Source: Gammaproteobacteria bacterium | Lineage (GTDB): Bacteria; Pseudomonadota; Gammaproteobacteria; PS1; Pseudothioglobaceae | NCBI GenBank assembly: GCA_029243595.1 | Contig: JAQWRQ010000016.1 | Location: forward strand, 1-40,827 | Reading direction: 5' to 3' | DNA length: 40,827 nt | In this document: positions 29,642-38,700 of the stretch, one piece after another | Position numbering within the stretch: position 1 is the stretch's first letter | How the letters are laid out: each line of letters opens with the position of its first letter | Position numbers and translations under genes: made by a program | The notes under the pieces: generated by a model | Database searches by the model: none | What the model saw: only the letters and a program-made list of their open reading frames with translations | Told to the model about the DNA's origin: nothing

Positions 29642-30774
29642 TTGAATATATCCCTGGTTTAGCCGGCGTTCCGGCAACAGAATCTTCTATTTCTTCAATT
29701 GATGGCAAAAATGGCATCTTGGCTTATCGAGGTTACTCGATTGAAGATTTGGTTAAGAACGCTTCTTTCGAAGAAGTCTCTATGTTGTTATTACATGGCG
29801 AGCTACCAAATCAGCAAGAAACTGAGGAGTTCAGATGCTTGCTGCAAAGTCATTATCGCGTAAAGTCTAACATTCGTACAATGATGTGGTCGCTACCACC
29901 AACGGGTCATCCAATGAATGTATTGCAGATGGCAATTGCATCTATGGCAACCTTTTATCCAGAAGCCAAGGCAGCAACACCAGATTCTGCAGTTACCCAA
30001 AATGCACTGATTCACATTCTTTCTACAACAGCAACACTGGTTTCTATGTGGGAAAACATTCGCAATGGTTATGATCCAGTGCCGCCGGATCCGTCAATGG
30101 GTTATGCACAGAACTTTTTACACATGCTTTGTGGCAAAGAACCAAGCGATGATATTGTAAAACTATTCGATGCTTGCTTGATTTTGCATGCTGAACACAC
30201 GATTAATGCCTCAACTTTCTCAGCCATGGTAACCGCTTCCACGCTCACCAACCCATTTGCCGCAATGTCGGCAGCTGTTGGTACTTTGGCTGGCCCACTA
30301 CATGGTGGTGCGAACGAAGATGTACTCAACATGCTAGACGAGATTGGCGAGGCCAAGAATGCGCGCGCTTATATTGAAAATCGTCTAAAAAACAAAGAGG
30401 TCATATGGGGTATGGGGCATCGTGAATACAGTGTTAAAGATCCTCGCGCCACTATTTTGCAAAAAATGATTGAGGAATACGTTAACAAAACTGGTGTTAC
30501 TTTGTCTAAACGCTTCGAAACTGCACTAGAAGTAGAGCGCGTTTGTGAAGAGTTGCTGTCTGCCAAAGGCGTTTATCCAAATGTTGACTTCTATTCAGGT
30601 ATTTTGTATGCAGAAATACTGCACTTGCCGACAGACCAATTCACGCCTATTTTTGCAGTTGCACGCTCTGCAGGCTGGCTAGCGCATTGGAGAGAGCAAG
30701 TATCCCACAACCGTATTTTCAGACCAACGCAAATCTATACGGGCGCTGATTTTAGAAAATACCCAAGTAAATAG
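29638..30774 (+). CDS. gltA: Citrate synthase, short form
   Basis: Citrate synthase condenses acetyl-CoA with oxaloacetate. The 378-residue protein starts [19 protein letters not shown]. The catalytic residues are His222 ([11 protein letters not shown]), His261 ([14 protein letters not shown]) and Asp317 (NVDFYSG), with His187 in [11 protein letters not shown]. It lacks the N-terminal extension of the about 427-residue E. coli GltA, so it resembles the short dimeric enzymes. 2-Methylcitrate synthase (PrpC) is in the same family and cannot be excluded, but no prp genes are nearby. The ATG overlaps the erpA stop (ATGA); longer starts inside erpA lack support. Confidence 0.9.
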   Translation: MIEYIPGLAGVPATESSISSIDGKNGILAYRGYSIEDLVKNASFEEVSMLLLHGELPNQQETEEFRCLLQSHYRVKSNIRTMMWSLPPTGHPMNVLQMAIASMATFYPEAKAATPDSAVTQNALIHILSTTATLVSMWENIRNGYDPVPPDPSMGYAQNFLHMLCGKEPSDDIVKLFDACLILHAEHTINASTFSAMVTASTLTNPFAAMSAAVGTLAGPLHGGANEDVLNMLDEIGEAKNARAYIENRLKNKEVIWGMGHREYSVKDPRATILQKMIEEYVNKTGVTLSKRFETALEVERVCEELLSAKGVYPNVDFYSGILYAEILHLPTDQFTPIFAVARSAGWLAHWREQVSHNRIFRPTQIYTGADFRKYPSK

Positions 30775-30786
30775 ACCGAATTAAAC

Positions 30787-31527
30787 ATGGATAAGACCAC
30801 ACATTTTGGCTTTAAAGATGTCGATACTGATGACAAGCAAGGCCTAGTCAGAGGCGTTTTTGATTCAGTAGCCAGCAAATACGACCTGATGAACGATGTG
30901 CTTTCTTTTGGCGCACACCGCTTATGGAAACGCTACACTATTGCTTCAAGTAACGTAAAGGCCGGAGACAAAGTATTAGACATTGCTGGCGGAACTGGTG
31001 ATCTGGCTATCGAATTTAGAAAAAAAGTCGGTGACTCTGGTCAAGTTGTGCTTAGCGATATCAACGCCGCTATGCTCGGTGAAGGCAGAAAAAACCTAAT
31101 CAACAACGGTGTTTTTGGTGTGGAATTTGTTCAGCTCAATGCACAGAGAATACCTTTTGCAGACAACACTTTTGATTGTGTTAGTATTGCTTTTGGCCTT
31201 AGAAACGTCACCGACAAAGACCAAGCGCTTGCTGAGATGTGGCGTATCTTAAAGCCTGGTGGTTGTTTGTTGATTTTAGAATTTTCTAAAACTGATTCTG
31301 AGCTTTTGAAAAAATTCTACGACTTTTATTCGTTTAATGTGATGCCTAAACTTGGTGGTATTATTGCTGATGACGAAGAATCGTATCAATATTTAGCCGA
31401 ATCCATTCGGAAACACCCTGATCAAGAAACACTAAAATCTATGGTGCTTAATGCAGGCTTTGGTTTTTGTGAATATCATAACCTATCGGGCGGTATTGTT
31501 GCTTTACACAAGGGCATCAAAACTTAA
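30787..31527 (+). CDS. ubiE: Ubiquinone/menaquinone C-methyltransferase
   Basis: UbiE adds the C-methyl group in quinone synthesis using S-adenosylmethionine. The 246-residue protein has THFGFKDV at the start, [24 protein letters not shown], the SAM motif [15 protein letters not shown] near 63-77, and [16 protein letters not shown]. The C-terminal [14 protein letters not shown] is diagnostic. ubiJ and ubiB follow at once, forming the usual ubiE-J-B cluster. Since no menaquinone gene is nearby, ubiquinone is the likely product. Confidence 0.97.
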   Translation: MDKTTHFGFKDVDTDDKQGLVRGVFDSVASKYDLMNDVLSFGAHRLWKRYTIASSNVKAGDKVLDIAGGTGDLAIEFRKKVGDSGQVVLSDINAAMLGEGRKNLINNGVFGVEFVQLNAQRIPFADNTFDCVSIAFGLRNVTDKDQALAEMWRILKPGGCLLILEFSKTDSELLKKFYDFYSFNVMPKLGGIIADDEESYQYLAESIRKHPDQETLKSMVLNAGFGFCEYHNLSGGIVALHKGIKT

Positions 31528-31532
31528 GCCTC

Positions 31533-32033
31533 ATGCAACACTTTGTGCTTGAACAAGCCCTAAACTATTTAATCGACCAAGGCAATGCTGATCTAAGTGC
31601 GCTCAACGGCAAAACACTACACTTTGCCCTAGAAGACTTGCCACTTAACGTTAATTTCGTTTGTACAAATAACCGTATTTTTGTCACAACCGATACAAGT
31701 ATTGGCGCAGATGTCGATATCAAACTCAAATCTAGTGTTTTTTTAGCACTGCTTCAAGGTGAAGATTTAACCGAACTACTTCGACAAGACAAAATCGTTA
31801 TCCATGGTGATGTTAAAACTGCTCAATTATTAGTCGATTTACTGCAACAGCTCGATATTGATCTTGAAGAAGCGTTGTCTAAATACACTGGTGATATTAT
31901 TGCTCATCAAGTAGGCAAACTGGCTAAAAATTTTAAAACATCTGATAACCCGTTAGAAGCACTCAAAAACGAGTTAACCACTTTGTTGGTGGCGCCTTCA
32001 AAATCTAGCCTGTTTAAAAACAAAGGCTCTTAA
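31533..32033 (+). CDS. ubiJ: Ubiquinone biosynthesis accessory factor UbiJ
   Basis: UbiJ is an SCP2-domain lipid-binding protein needed for the cytosolic ubiquinone-making complex. The 166-residue protein has the SCP2-like core (about 10-110, with LHFALEDLPLNVNFV, SSVFLALLQGEDLTELL and KIVIHGDVKTAQLLVDLLQQLDID) and a C-terminal helix. It is shorter than E. coli UbiJ (201). Position between ubiE and ubiB, with gaps of 5 and 3 bases, secures the call. Confidence 0.9.
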   Translation: MQHFVLEQALNYLIDQGNADLSALNGKTLHFALEDLPLNVNFVCTNNRIFVTTDTSIGADVDIKLKSSVFLALLQGEDLTELLRQDKIVIHGDVKTAQLLVDLLQQLDIDLEEALSKYTGDIIAHQVGKLAKNFKTSDNPLEALKNELTTLLVAPSKSSLFKNKGS

Positions 32034-32036
32034 TCG

Positions 32037-33641
32037 ATGCGCAGCTTAATACGATTTATTGGTATTTCTCGCGTTCTAATGCGTTACCGCTTAGACAGTT
32101 TAATCTTGTCTACGCCTTTATTAAAAAGCTTTAAGCCGCTCTTATATTTAATTCCTTGGCATTACTTCCCAGTAAAGCAATACACGCGCGGTGAACGCAT
32201 TCGCCTAGCGCTAGAAGAATTAGGGCCAATTTTTATTAAATTTGGACAAACGTTATCTACCAGACGAGACCTACTGCCAGATGATATTGGCGACGAATTA
32301 GCCAAGTTGCAAGATAGCTGCCCAGCCTTTGATTCAGCTGAAGCCAAACACATGATCGAACAATCTTTAGGCGACAGCACAGAACGTTTGTTCAAACAAT
32401 TTGATCAAACGCCACTTGCTTCAGCCTCTATTGCTCAAGTGCATACCGCCATTACCCATGATGGTGATGCCGTTGTTATTAAAGTGGTACGCCCTAATAT
32501 TGATCAAACCATTAAACGTGATGTTGCCCTTATGTACGCTTTAGCCAGGCTGATTAGCAAACACTCAATGAGTGAAAAGGTGCGCCCTTTGGAGATTGTT
32601 GCAGAGTTTGAGTCTATTATCTTAAACGAATTAGACATGCTTAATGAGGCCAATAACGCCGCTCAATTACGTCAAAACTTTCAAAATTCAAACCTGCTCT
32701 ACGTGCCTAAAGTGTTTTGGGATTTATGTAGTGAAAACGTACTGACTACTGAGCGCATTTATGGCACACCTGTTGGAGACATCGCCCAACTAAAGGCTGA
32801 CAATGTCGATCTTAAAAGATTAGCTGAAGAAGGCGTGATTATCTTTTTCACCCAAGTGTTTAAACATAACTTCTTTCATGCTGACATGCACCCTGGAAAT
32901 ATTTTTATCGGTGCTGATGGCAACTATATTGGGGTTGATTTTGGCATTATGGGTACGCTAGATGAGACAGATAAAGATTTTCTTGCTGATATCTTTTTAG
33001 CCTTTTTTAATCAAGATTATCATGGTGTAGCCAGCGCTTACATTGAATCAGGTTGGGCAAGTGCCAGTACCGACGTGGTTGCCTTTGAAAAAGCCATCGG
33101 TAGAATCTGTGAACCCATGTTTGAAAAACCTTTAGGGGAAATTTCCTTTGGACAAGTGCTCATGGATTTGATGGCTGAGGCGAAAAATTTTGACATCACT
33201 GTTCAGCCACAACTGTTATTATTAGACAAAACCTTATTGAATATTGAAGGTTTGGGTAGGCAGCTTTACCCACAACTAGATTTATGGGCAACAGCAAAAC
33301 CTTTTTTAGAAGACTTAGTTAAAGAGAAGTACAGCATGAAAAACACATTTGAAAAACTCAAAGAGCAAGCGCCACAATTATTAAAAGACATCCCCGAGTT
33401 GCCAGCATTAATAGTTAGCGCCTTAAAGAAAGTCGACAAAATGAAAGACATATCTGGCCTATACGCTCAACAAACAGACTCAATTGTTAAACAACTAAAA
33501 GACAACGCCAACAAACAAACCTCAGCTGTTTTTGCAGGCGCCCTAATCATCCTTTCAGGGGTGTTAGCCACTAACGCTCTGTGGCTAGCCAGTAGTGTTA
33601 GCGCAGTAATTGGACTGGTGTTCTGGTTCAAGTCTAGATAG
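32037..33641 (+). CDS. ubiB: UbiB, atypical kinase-like ubiquinone biosynthesis protein
   Basis: UbiB is an ADCK-family ATPase needed for ubiquinone synthesis. The 534-residue protein has the KxGQ-type motif (GPIFIKFGQTLSTRRDLLP), the alanine loop ASASIAQVHTA, the catalytic loop FFHADMHPGNIFI and metal motif GVDFGIMG. Two hydrophobic segments at the C-terminus (AVFAGALIILSGVLATNAL and LASSVSAVIGLVFWF) anchor it to the membrane. Length matches E. coli UbiB (546) well. It ends the nine-gene run. Confidence 0.96.
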   Translation: MRSLIRFIGISRVLMRYRLDSLILSTPLLKSFKPLLYLIPWHYFPVKQYTRGERIRLALEELGPIFIKFGQTLSTRRDLLPDDIGDELAKLQDSCPAFDSAEAKHMIEQSLGDSTERLFKQFDQTPLASASIAQVHTAITHDGDAVVIKVVRPNIDQTIKRDVALMYALARLISKHSMSEKVRPLEIVAEFESIILNELDMLNEANNAAQLRQNFQNSNLLYVPKVFWDLCSENVLTTERIYGTPVGDIAQLKADNVDLKRLAEEGVIIFFTQVFKHNFFHADMHPGNIFIGADGNYIGVDFGIMGTLDETDKDFLADIFLAFFNQDYHGVASAYIESGWASASTDVVAFEKAIGRICEPMFEKPLGEISFGQVLMDLMAEAKNFDITVQPQLLLLDKTLLNIEGLGRQLYPQLDLWATAKPFLEDLVKEKYSMKNTFEKLKEQAPQLLKDIPELPALIVSALKKVDKMKDISGLYAQQTDSIVKQLKDNANKQTSAVFAGALIILSGVLATNALWLASSVSAVIGLVFWFKSR

Positions 33642-33739
33642 GGTTTTCTTTAACGCTGTTTTCGGGTAAAATTATCACCTCGATATGTTTGGTCGCAAAG
33701 CATATTGTTTACATAGTAAGTTTTATTTTTAGTTTATAT

Positions 33740-33770
33740 AACACCCAATTGGTGGTGTTTTTTTATTTTT
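33740..33770 (+). terminator. Hairpin and T-run just before rplY
   Basis: AACACC (33740-33745) and GGTGTT (33754-33759) pair around an 8-base loop and run into a T-rich tract interrupted by one A (33758-33771). It ends two bases before the rplY ribosome site GGAG. It can end ubiB transcripts or attenuate rplY, depending on where the rplY promoter lies; I saw no convincing promoter in 33642-33739. Confidence 0.6.
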
Positions 33771-33782
33771 TGGAGAGTCAAA

Positions 33783-34472
33783 ATGAGCATGACAATTAAT
33801 GCAACAGCAAGAGATGACCAGGGCAAAGGTGCGAGCCGCCGCCTGCGTCGTGAAGAACAAGTGCCTGGTATCGTTTACGGTGCAGGTAAAGAACCTAGTG
33901 CAATTTCACTAAACATACACGAGATCACACATCTATTAGAAAACGACGATGCTTATACATCCGTTTTAGATTTGTCGATCGACAAAAAAGTAGAGCCGGT
34001 TATTGTAAAAGACTTACAACGCCACCCTGCTAAAAACACCGTTACTCATGTTGATCTATTACGTATTAACATGAAGAAAACTATTGTTACTAGTATTCCA
34101 TTGAACTTTACTGGCTCTGATGATAACGAAGCAATCCGTCTAGGTGCTATTCTTAACCAATTCATAAATGCGGTTGAGGTTTCTTGTTTACCAGCAGACA
34201 TGCCAAACGGTATTGATGTAGACATTACTGGCCTTGCTATCGGTGACCACATTAGTCTAACTGGCCTTACTATGCCAGAAGGCGTAACACTGACAGCTCT
34301 AACACATGGCGATATTGAAGCACACGATCAAAGCGTTGTTGCAGTTCAAGAGCCTAAGCTAATGGCTGAAGAAGTTGAAGAAGAGATTGTTGATACCGAA
34401 GGTGAAGAAGGTGAAAGTGCCGAGGGTAGCGACAATGATTCTGAAGGCGACGACTCAGATTCAGACTCTTAA
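33783..34472 (+). CDS. rplY: 50S ribosomal protein L25, long CTC form
   Basis: L25 binds 5S rRNA. The 229-residue protein is the long CTC form. It has an L25 domain (about 1-95, with GKGASRRLRREEQVPGIVYG and KDLQRHPAKNTVTHVDLLRI) followed by a C-terminal beta domain (about 100-190). The last 35 residues are almost all Glu, Asp, Ser and Gly (EEVEEEIVDTEGEEGESAEG), a disordered acidic tail. GGAGAG precedes the ATG by 5 bases. pth follows, its usual partner. Confidence 0.96.
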   Translation: MSMTINATARDDQGKGASRRLRREEQVPGIVYGAGKEPSAISLNIHEITHLLENDDAYTSVLDLSIDKKVEPVIVKDLQRHPAKNTVTHVDLLRINMKKTIVTSIPLNFTGSDDNEAIRLGAILNQFINAVEVSCLPADMPNGIDVDITGLAIGDHISLTGLTMPEGVTLTALTHGDIEAHDQSVVAVQEPKLMAEEVEEEIVDTEGEEGESAEGSDNDSEGDDSDSDS

Positions 34473-34488
34473 TTTGGGATAAACCGTT

Positions 34489-35064
34489 ATGACGATTAAA
34501 CTGATTGTTGGCCTGGGCAACCCAGGCAAAGACTATCAGCCTCATCGTCACAATGTTGGCTTTTGGTTTTGTGATGCGCTTGCGCATTTATACTCAGGTT
34601 CTTTTAAAAAAGAAACCAAGTTTTTTGGTGATGCAGCACAAATCAACATTGCAGGGTCAAACCTACGTTTAATAAAACCTGGCACTTATATGAATCGCTC
34701 GGGTCAATCCATTCAAAGTATTGCAAAATTCTACCAGATTAACACTGATGAAATTTTAGTGGCGCACGATGAATTAGACCTTGATCCTGGCATCGCTCGA
34801 GTCAAATTTAGCGGAGGGCATGGTGGTCACAACGGCCTTAGAGATACTATGAAAGCACTAAACAGTAATGATTTTTACCGGTTAAGGATTGGCATTGGTC
34901 ACCCAGGTGACAAATCAAAAGTCGCTGATTTTGTTCTACATGCACCCAACAAATCAGAGGTTGAACCAATACAAACAGCACTGGTTAATTCATTAAATGT
35001 TATTGAGCAGGTGGTTAAAGGTGATATCGAGTCTGCTATGCAAACGCTGCACACACAAGGATAA
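34489..35064 (+). CDS. pth: Peptidyl-tRNA hydrolase
   Basis: Pth frees tRNA from peptidyl-tRNA dropped by ribosomes. The 191-residue protein has [10 protein letters not shown] with Asn11, catalytic His21 in [17 protein letters not shown] with Asn69, and HDELDLDPG with Asp94. [14 protein letters not shown] is also conserved. Length is standard. It lies between rplY and ychF, a common arrangement, and ychF starts 2 bases after its stop. Confidence 0.97.
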   Translation: MTIKLIVGLGNPGKDYQPHRHNVGFWFCDALAHLYSGSFKKETKFFGDAAQINIAGSNLRLIKPGTYMNRSGQSIQSIAKFYQINTDEILVAHDELDLDPGIARVKFSGGHGGHNGLRDTMKALNSNDFYRLRIGIGHPGDKSKVADFVLHAPNKSEVEPIQTALVNSLNVIEQVVKGDIESAMQTLHTQG

Positions 35065-35066
35065 AA

Positions 35067-36158
35067 ATGGGATTTAAATGTGGTATTGTTGGCCTGCCCA
35101 ACGTCGGAAAATCAACCTTATTCAACGCACTAACTCAGGCGGGCATTGAGTCTGCTAACTATCCATTTTGCACCATTGAACCAAATGTAGGCATTGTGCC
35201 GATTAATGACAAACGCCTACAACAACTAGCTGATATCGTCAGCCCTGAAAAAATACTACCTACTACCATGGAGTTTGTTGATATTGCCGGCCTGGTGGAA
35301 GGCGCTTCAAAAGGCGAAGGGTTGGGCAACCAATTCTTAACCAATATTCGTGAAACCGACGCCATTGTGCATGTAGTCCGTTGCTTTGAAGATGCGGATA
35401 TCATTCATGTTGCCGGCAAAATATCACCACTCGATGACATTGAAATCATCAACACTGAGCTTGTGTTGGCAGACTTGGCCGCGGTTGAAAAACTTTATCA
35501 AAAAGCCGTTAAAAATACCAAATCTGGTCAAAAAGACGGCTTACCACTGAGGTCCTTATTAGAAAGAGTACTGCCAACCCTTGAAGCAGGTGAAAGTGCC
35601 AGAACTTTGTCTTATGATGACGAAGAGCTCAAACTACTTAAAGGTTTTCAATTGCTAACCATTAAGCCTGTACTTTATGTTGCCAATGTCAGTGAAGAAG
35701 GCTTTAACAACAACCCGCACCTTGATGTTGTAACTAATTTTGCCAACACCGAAGGTGCACAGGTTGTGGCGATTTGCGCTGATATTGAGGCTGAAATATC
35801 GGAACTTGATCTTGAAGAAAAGCAAGAGTTTTTATCCGAGATGGGGCAAACTGAGTCTGGCCTAGATCGACTGATTAAATCTGGGTACGCCTTACTAGGC
35901 CTACAAACCTACTTTACCGCTGGCGTTCAAGAAGTACGCGCTTGGACTGTTAACGTTGGCGATAGCGCACCACAAGCAGCAGGTAAAATTCATGGTGATT
36001 TTGAAAAAGGCTTTATCCGCGCTGAAACAATTGCCTTTGATGATTTTATTCAGCATGGTGGTGAAAAAGGCGCCAAAGAAGCAGGAAAACTGCGCTCAGA
36101 AGGCAAGGATTACATTGTCCAAGACGGCGATGTGGTACACTTCTTATTTAATGTTTAA
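35067..36158 (+). CDS. ychF: Ribosome-binding ATPase YchF (Obg-like)
   Basis: YchF is a P-loop ATPase of the Obg family that binds ribosomes and takes part in stress and translation control. The 363-residue protein has [15 protein letters not shown] at 8-22, [20 protein letters not shown] as the G3 region, and VANVSEEG in the G4 place where YchF departs from the GTPase NKxD, which fits preference for ATP. The C-terminal TGS domain contains [18 protein letters not shown]. Length matches E. coli exactly. Confidence 0.97.
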   Translation: MGFKCGIVGLPNVGKSTLFNALTQAGIESANYPFCTIEPNVGIVPINDKRLQQLADIVSPEKILPTTMEFVDIAGLVEGASKGEGLGNQFLTNIRETDAIVHVVRCFEDADIIHVAGKISPLDDIEIINTELVLADLAAVEKLYQKAVKNTKSGQKDGLPLRSLLERVLPTLEAGESARTLSYDDEELKLLKGFQLLTIKPVLYVANVSEEGFNNNPHLDVVTNFANTEGAQVVAICADIEAEISELDLEEKQEFLSEMGQTESGLDRLIKSGYALLGLQTYFTAGVQEVRAWTVNVGDSAPQAAGKIHGDFEKGFIRAETIAFDDFIQHGGEKGAKEAGKLRSEGKDYIVQDGDVVHFLFNV

Positions 36159-36177
36159 CTCTTAATAAATCGGATCA

Positions 36178-37719
36178 ATGATCGCTAAAAAACAAACGAA
36201 ACTACTTATTATTCTTGACGGCTGGGGGCACTCAGATGTTGTTGAAAACAACGCAATCGCTCAGGCAAAAACCCCTGTATGGGACAAGTTTAACGAGCAA
36301 TCTCCACACACTTTAATAAGCACTAGCGGCAAAGAGGTTGGTCTGCCTGGCGAACAAATGGGCAACTCAGAAGTTGGCCATCTTAATCTAGGTGCAGGCC
36401 GCGTTGTTAAACAAGACTTTACCCGCATTCATAATGAAATTGAAAATGGCGATTTCTTTAGAAATCCAATCTTAAGAAATTCATTAGAATATGCCAACGA
36501 CAACAATAAAGCTGTTCATATTATGGGCTTATTGTCAGATGGAGGTGTTCACTCACACGAAGAACAAATCCATGCCATGTTGGAGATGACCAAAAAACAC
36601 GACTGTAACGAAGTGTACTTACATATTTTTGTCGATGGTCGAGACTGTGCACAAAAAAGCGCTAAAAAATACATTCAAACACTGGAAGACAAAATTAATG
36701 AAATCGGCATTGGTGAAATTGCAAGTGTTATTGGCCGTTACTTTTCAATGGATCGTGATAATCGCTGGGCTCGTGTGCGTTGCGCTTATGAACTCATTGC
36801 CAAAGGCAAAGGCAAGTTTTTAGCCAGGTCTGCCATCGATGCTATCGACATGGCTTACGAACGTGGTGAGACCGATGAGTTCGTTCAATCTACCGTAATT
36901 AAAGCGCCGACTAAAATCAAAAAAGGCGATGTACTTATCTTTATGAACTACCGTGCAGACCGTGCTCGACAAATCACCCAAGCGTTTTTTGATGAAAACT
37001 TCCAAGGCTTTTCACGCGGCACCTTTGTACCGACTCAGTTCACCTGTTTAACCGAATACAAAAAAGACTTTAACTTGCCTGTAGCCTACCCTTCAGCCAA
37101 GCTAAACAATGTTTTAGGCAAGTATTTGTCCAACTTAGGCATGACTCAACTTAGAATTGCTGAAACTGAAAAATATGCCCATGTCACTTTCTTCCTTAAC
37201 GGTGGCGTTGAACGGCCTTTTTATGGGGAAGATCGAGTTTTAATCCCATCGCCTGATGTGGCTACCTACGATCTAAAACCAGAAATGAGTGCCTTTGAAC
37301 TCACCGATGAACTAGTAGAGCACATTGAAAGCCAAAAATACGACCTTATTATTTGTAATTTTGCCAATACTGACATGGTTGGGCACTCTGGCAAACTTGA
37401 TGCCGCTGTTAAAGCAGTTGAAGCTGTTGATGCTTGTCTGGGTATTGTTTATCAAGCCATGCATAAAATTGACGGCGAGATGCTAATCACCGCTGACCAT
37501 GGTAATGCCGAGCAAATGGTTAACCCAGAAACTGGCGAAGTACATACAGCGCATACTAACAACTTAGTGCCACTACTCTTTATTAGTGGTCGCGCCGCCA
37601 CAATTGCCGAAGCCGGCGCCGGCGCTTTGTCTGACATTGCGCCAACATTATTAACAATGATGGGTATCGAGCAGCCTGATGAGATGACAGGCAGTAGCTT
37701 ATTAACCTTTAACGAATAA
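36178..37719 (+). CDS. gpmI: Phosphoglycerate mutase, cofactor-independent
   Basis: GpmI interconverts 3- and 2-phosphoglycerate using two manganese ions. The 513-residue protein has LIILDGWGHSD with Asp14, the phosphoserine site Ser64 in MGNSEVGHLNLGAGR, GLLSDGGVHSHEEQ, DGRDCAQKSA, and the metal-binding CNFANTDMVGHSG and TADHGNAEQM. Length is standard. It is unrelated in fold to GpmA. rpe follows after 36 bases. Confidence 0.97.
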   Translation: MIAKKQTKLLIILDGWGHSDVVENNAIAQAKTPVWDKFNEQSPHTLISTSGKEVGLPGEQMGNSEVGHLNLGAGRVVKQDFTRIHNEIENGDFFRNPILRNSLEYANDNNKAVHIMGLLSDGGVHSHEEQIHAMLEMTKKHDCNEVYLHIFVDGRDCAQKSAKKYIQTLEDKINEIGIGEIASVIGRYFSMDRDNRWARVRCAYELIAKGKGKFLARSAIDAIDMAYERGETDEFVQSTVIKAPTKIKKGDVLIFMNYRADRARQITQAFFDENFQGFSRGTFVPTQFTCLTEYKKDFNLPVAYPSAKLNNVLGKYLSNLGMTQLRIAETEKYAHVTFFLNGGVERPFYGEDRVLIPSPDVATYDLKPEMSAFELTDELVEHIESQKYDLIICNFANTDMVGHSGKLDAAVKAVEAVDACLGIVYQAMHKIDGEMLITADHGNAEQMVNPETGEVHTAHTNNLVPLLFISGRAATIAEAGAGALSDIAPTLLTMMGIEQPDEMTGSSLLTFNE

Positions 37720-37725
37720 TTTTTA

Positions 37726-37731
37726 TATAAT
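37726..37731 (+). promoter_or_regulatory. Possible weak promoter before rpe
   Basis: A perfect TATAAT lies 24 bases before the rpe ATG, with TTAACC at 37702-37707 (18-base spacer) inside the end of gpmI. The ribosome site AGGAGAG follows. The region is AT-rich, so the match could be chance. Confidence 0.3.
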
Positions 37732-37755
37732 TGAATTTAAAAACAGGAGAGAAAA

Positions 37756-38427
37756 ATGAAACAATCTAATTTTATCGCACCCTCTATTTTGGCTGCTGAC
37801 TTTGCCAAACTAGGCGAAGAAGTTGACAACGTACTAGCTGCTGGCGCAGACATCGTACACTTTGATGTAATGGATAACCATTACGTACCTAATCTAACTA
37901 TTGGTCCCTTGGTGTGTGAAGCACTTAGAAATCACGGTGTAACAGCGCCAATTGATGTGCATCTAATGGTCAAGCCAGTTGACAGAATCATTCCTGATTT
38001 TGTGGCAGCGGGCGCATCATACATCACTTTCCATCCAGAAGGCTCTGAGCACATTGACAGAACCTTAGGCATGATTAAAGAAAGTGGCTGTAAAGCTGGC
38101 TTAGTATTCAACCCGGCAACGCCGCTACATGTTTTAGACAATGTTATGGATAAGTTAGACATGATTCTATTAATGTCAGTTAACCCTGGTTTTGGCGGTC
38201 AAGCCTTCATTCCGCACACGCTAGAAAAATGTCGTCAAGTGCGTCAATTGATCGATGCTAGCGGCAGAGATATTCGCTTAGAAATTGACGGTGGCGTTGG
38301 CCCTGCAAACATTCGCGAAGTAGCGGCCGCAGGTGCAGATACGTTTGTAGCAGGTTCAGCAATCTTCAATACAGATGACTACAAAACAACCATCGATTTG
38401 ATGCGTGCAGAACTAGCAAAAGCATAG
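37756..38427 (+). CDS. rpe: Ribulose-phosphate 3-epimerase
   Basis: Rpe interconverts ribulose-5-phosphate and xylulose-5-phosphate, serving both the pentose phosphate pathway and the Calvin cycle. The 223-residue TIM barrel has [57 protein letters not shown] and RLEIDGGVG. Length is normal. No other Calvin-cycle gene is in the window, so its main role cannot be decided here. Confidence 0.97.
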   Translation: MKQSNFIAPSILAADFAKLGEEVDNVLAAGADIVHFDVMDNHYVPNLTIGPLVCEALRNHGVTAPIDVHLMVKPVDRIIPDFVAAGASYITFHPEGSEHIDRTLGMIKESGCKAGLVFNPATPLHVLDNVMDKLDMILLMSVNPGFGGQAFIPHTLEKCRQVRQLIDASGRDIRLEIDGGVGPANIREVAAAGADTFVAGSAIFNTDDYKTTIDLMRAELAKA

Positions 38428-38447
38428 CGATTAACTTGCGTATAAGC

Positions 38448-38476
38448 TTGTCGTAGCAACATCGCTTCGGTATAAT
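38448..38476 (+). promoter_or_regulatory. Promoter of rpsB-tsf
   Basis: TTGTCG (38448-38453) and a perfect TATAAT (38471-38476) are spaced by 17 bases. The following TACGCG is partly G+C-rich, as in growth-controlled ribosomal promoters. The predicted transcript starts near 38483, giving a leader of about 218 bases. Confidence 0.7.
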
Positions 38477-38529
38477 TACGCGTTTTACGATTTTAGTTAC
38501 TTTTTAAGTAATAAAAAATCAAAAAGTTG

Positions 38530-38565
38530 AGTTGGGCGTCCAGTTTCGATAATGGGCGCCCAACT
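38530..38565 (+). promoter_or_regulatory. G+C-rich hairpin in the rpsB leader
   Basis: AGTTGGGCGTCC (38530-38541) pairs with GGGCGCCCAACT (38554-38565) over 12 positions with one G-T wobble and a 12-base loop. The downstream TGTTTTAATG is only a poor T-run, so termination would be partial at best. It may be an attenuator, part of the leader fold, or the end of rpe transcripts. Confidence 0.6.
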
Positions 38566-38580
38566 TGTTTTAATGTATCA

Positions 38581-38700
38581 CACAGCTTGGCATGTTAGTC
38601 AGGGTGCCTTTTTGAAAAATAAAAGGTTGGCTAGCAGAAGCTGTGGAAGAAAGAAGTCGGCAAGAGGTCGGCGTTCTTTATTAACCCCGGAGAAAATATT
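38581..38700 (+). promoter_or_regulatory. Probable S2-responsive leader of rpsB
   Basis: CACAGCTT (38581-38588) and AAGCTGTG (38638-38645) form a perfect 8-bp closing stem over about 50 bases. Within it GGCA/TGCC and CCTTTT/AAAAGG give two further hairpins. A second fold pairs AAAGAA with TTCTTT (38649-38679) ahead of the ribosome site GGAG. E. coli S2 represses its own rpsB-tsf mRNA through the leader, so autoregulation is the likely role. Assignment is by position and folding only. Confidence 0.6.

Larger units (their letters stand above)
38428..38700. other. 273-base rpe-rpsB gap: promoter and structured leader
   Basis: No gene is visible. The gap holds a promoter near 38448-38476, a G+C-rich hairpin at 38530-38565 and a leader with long-range pairing just before rpsB. 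The parts are listed separately. Confidence 0.8.
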
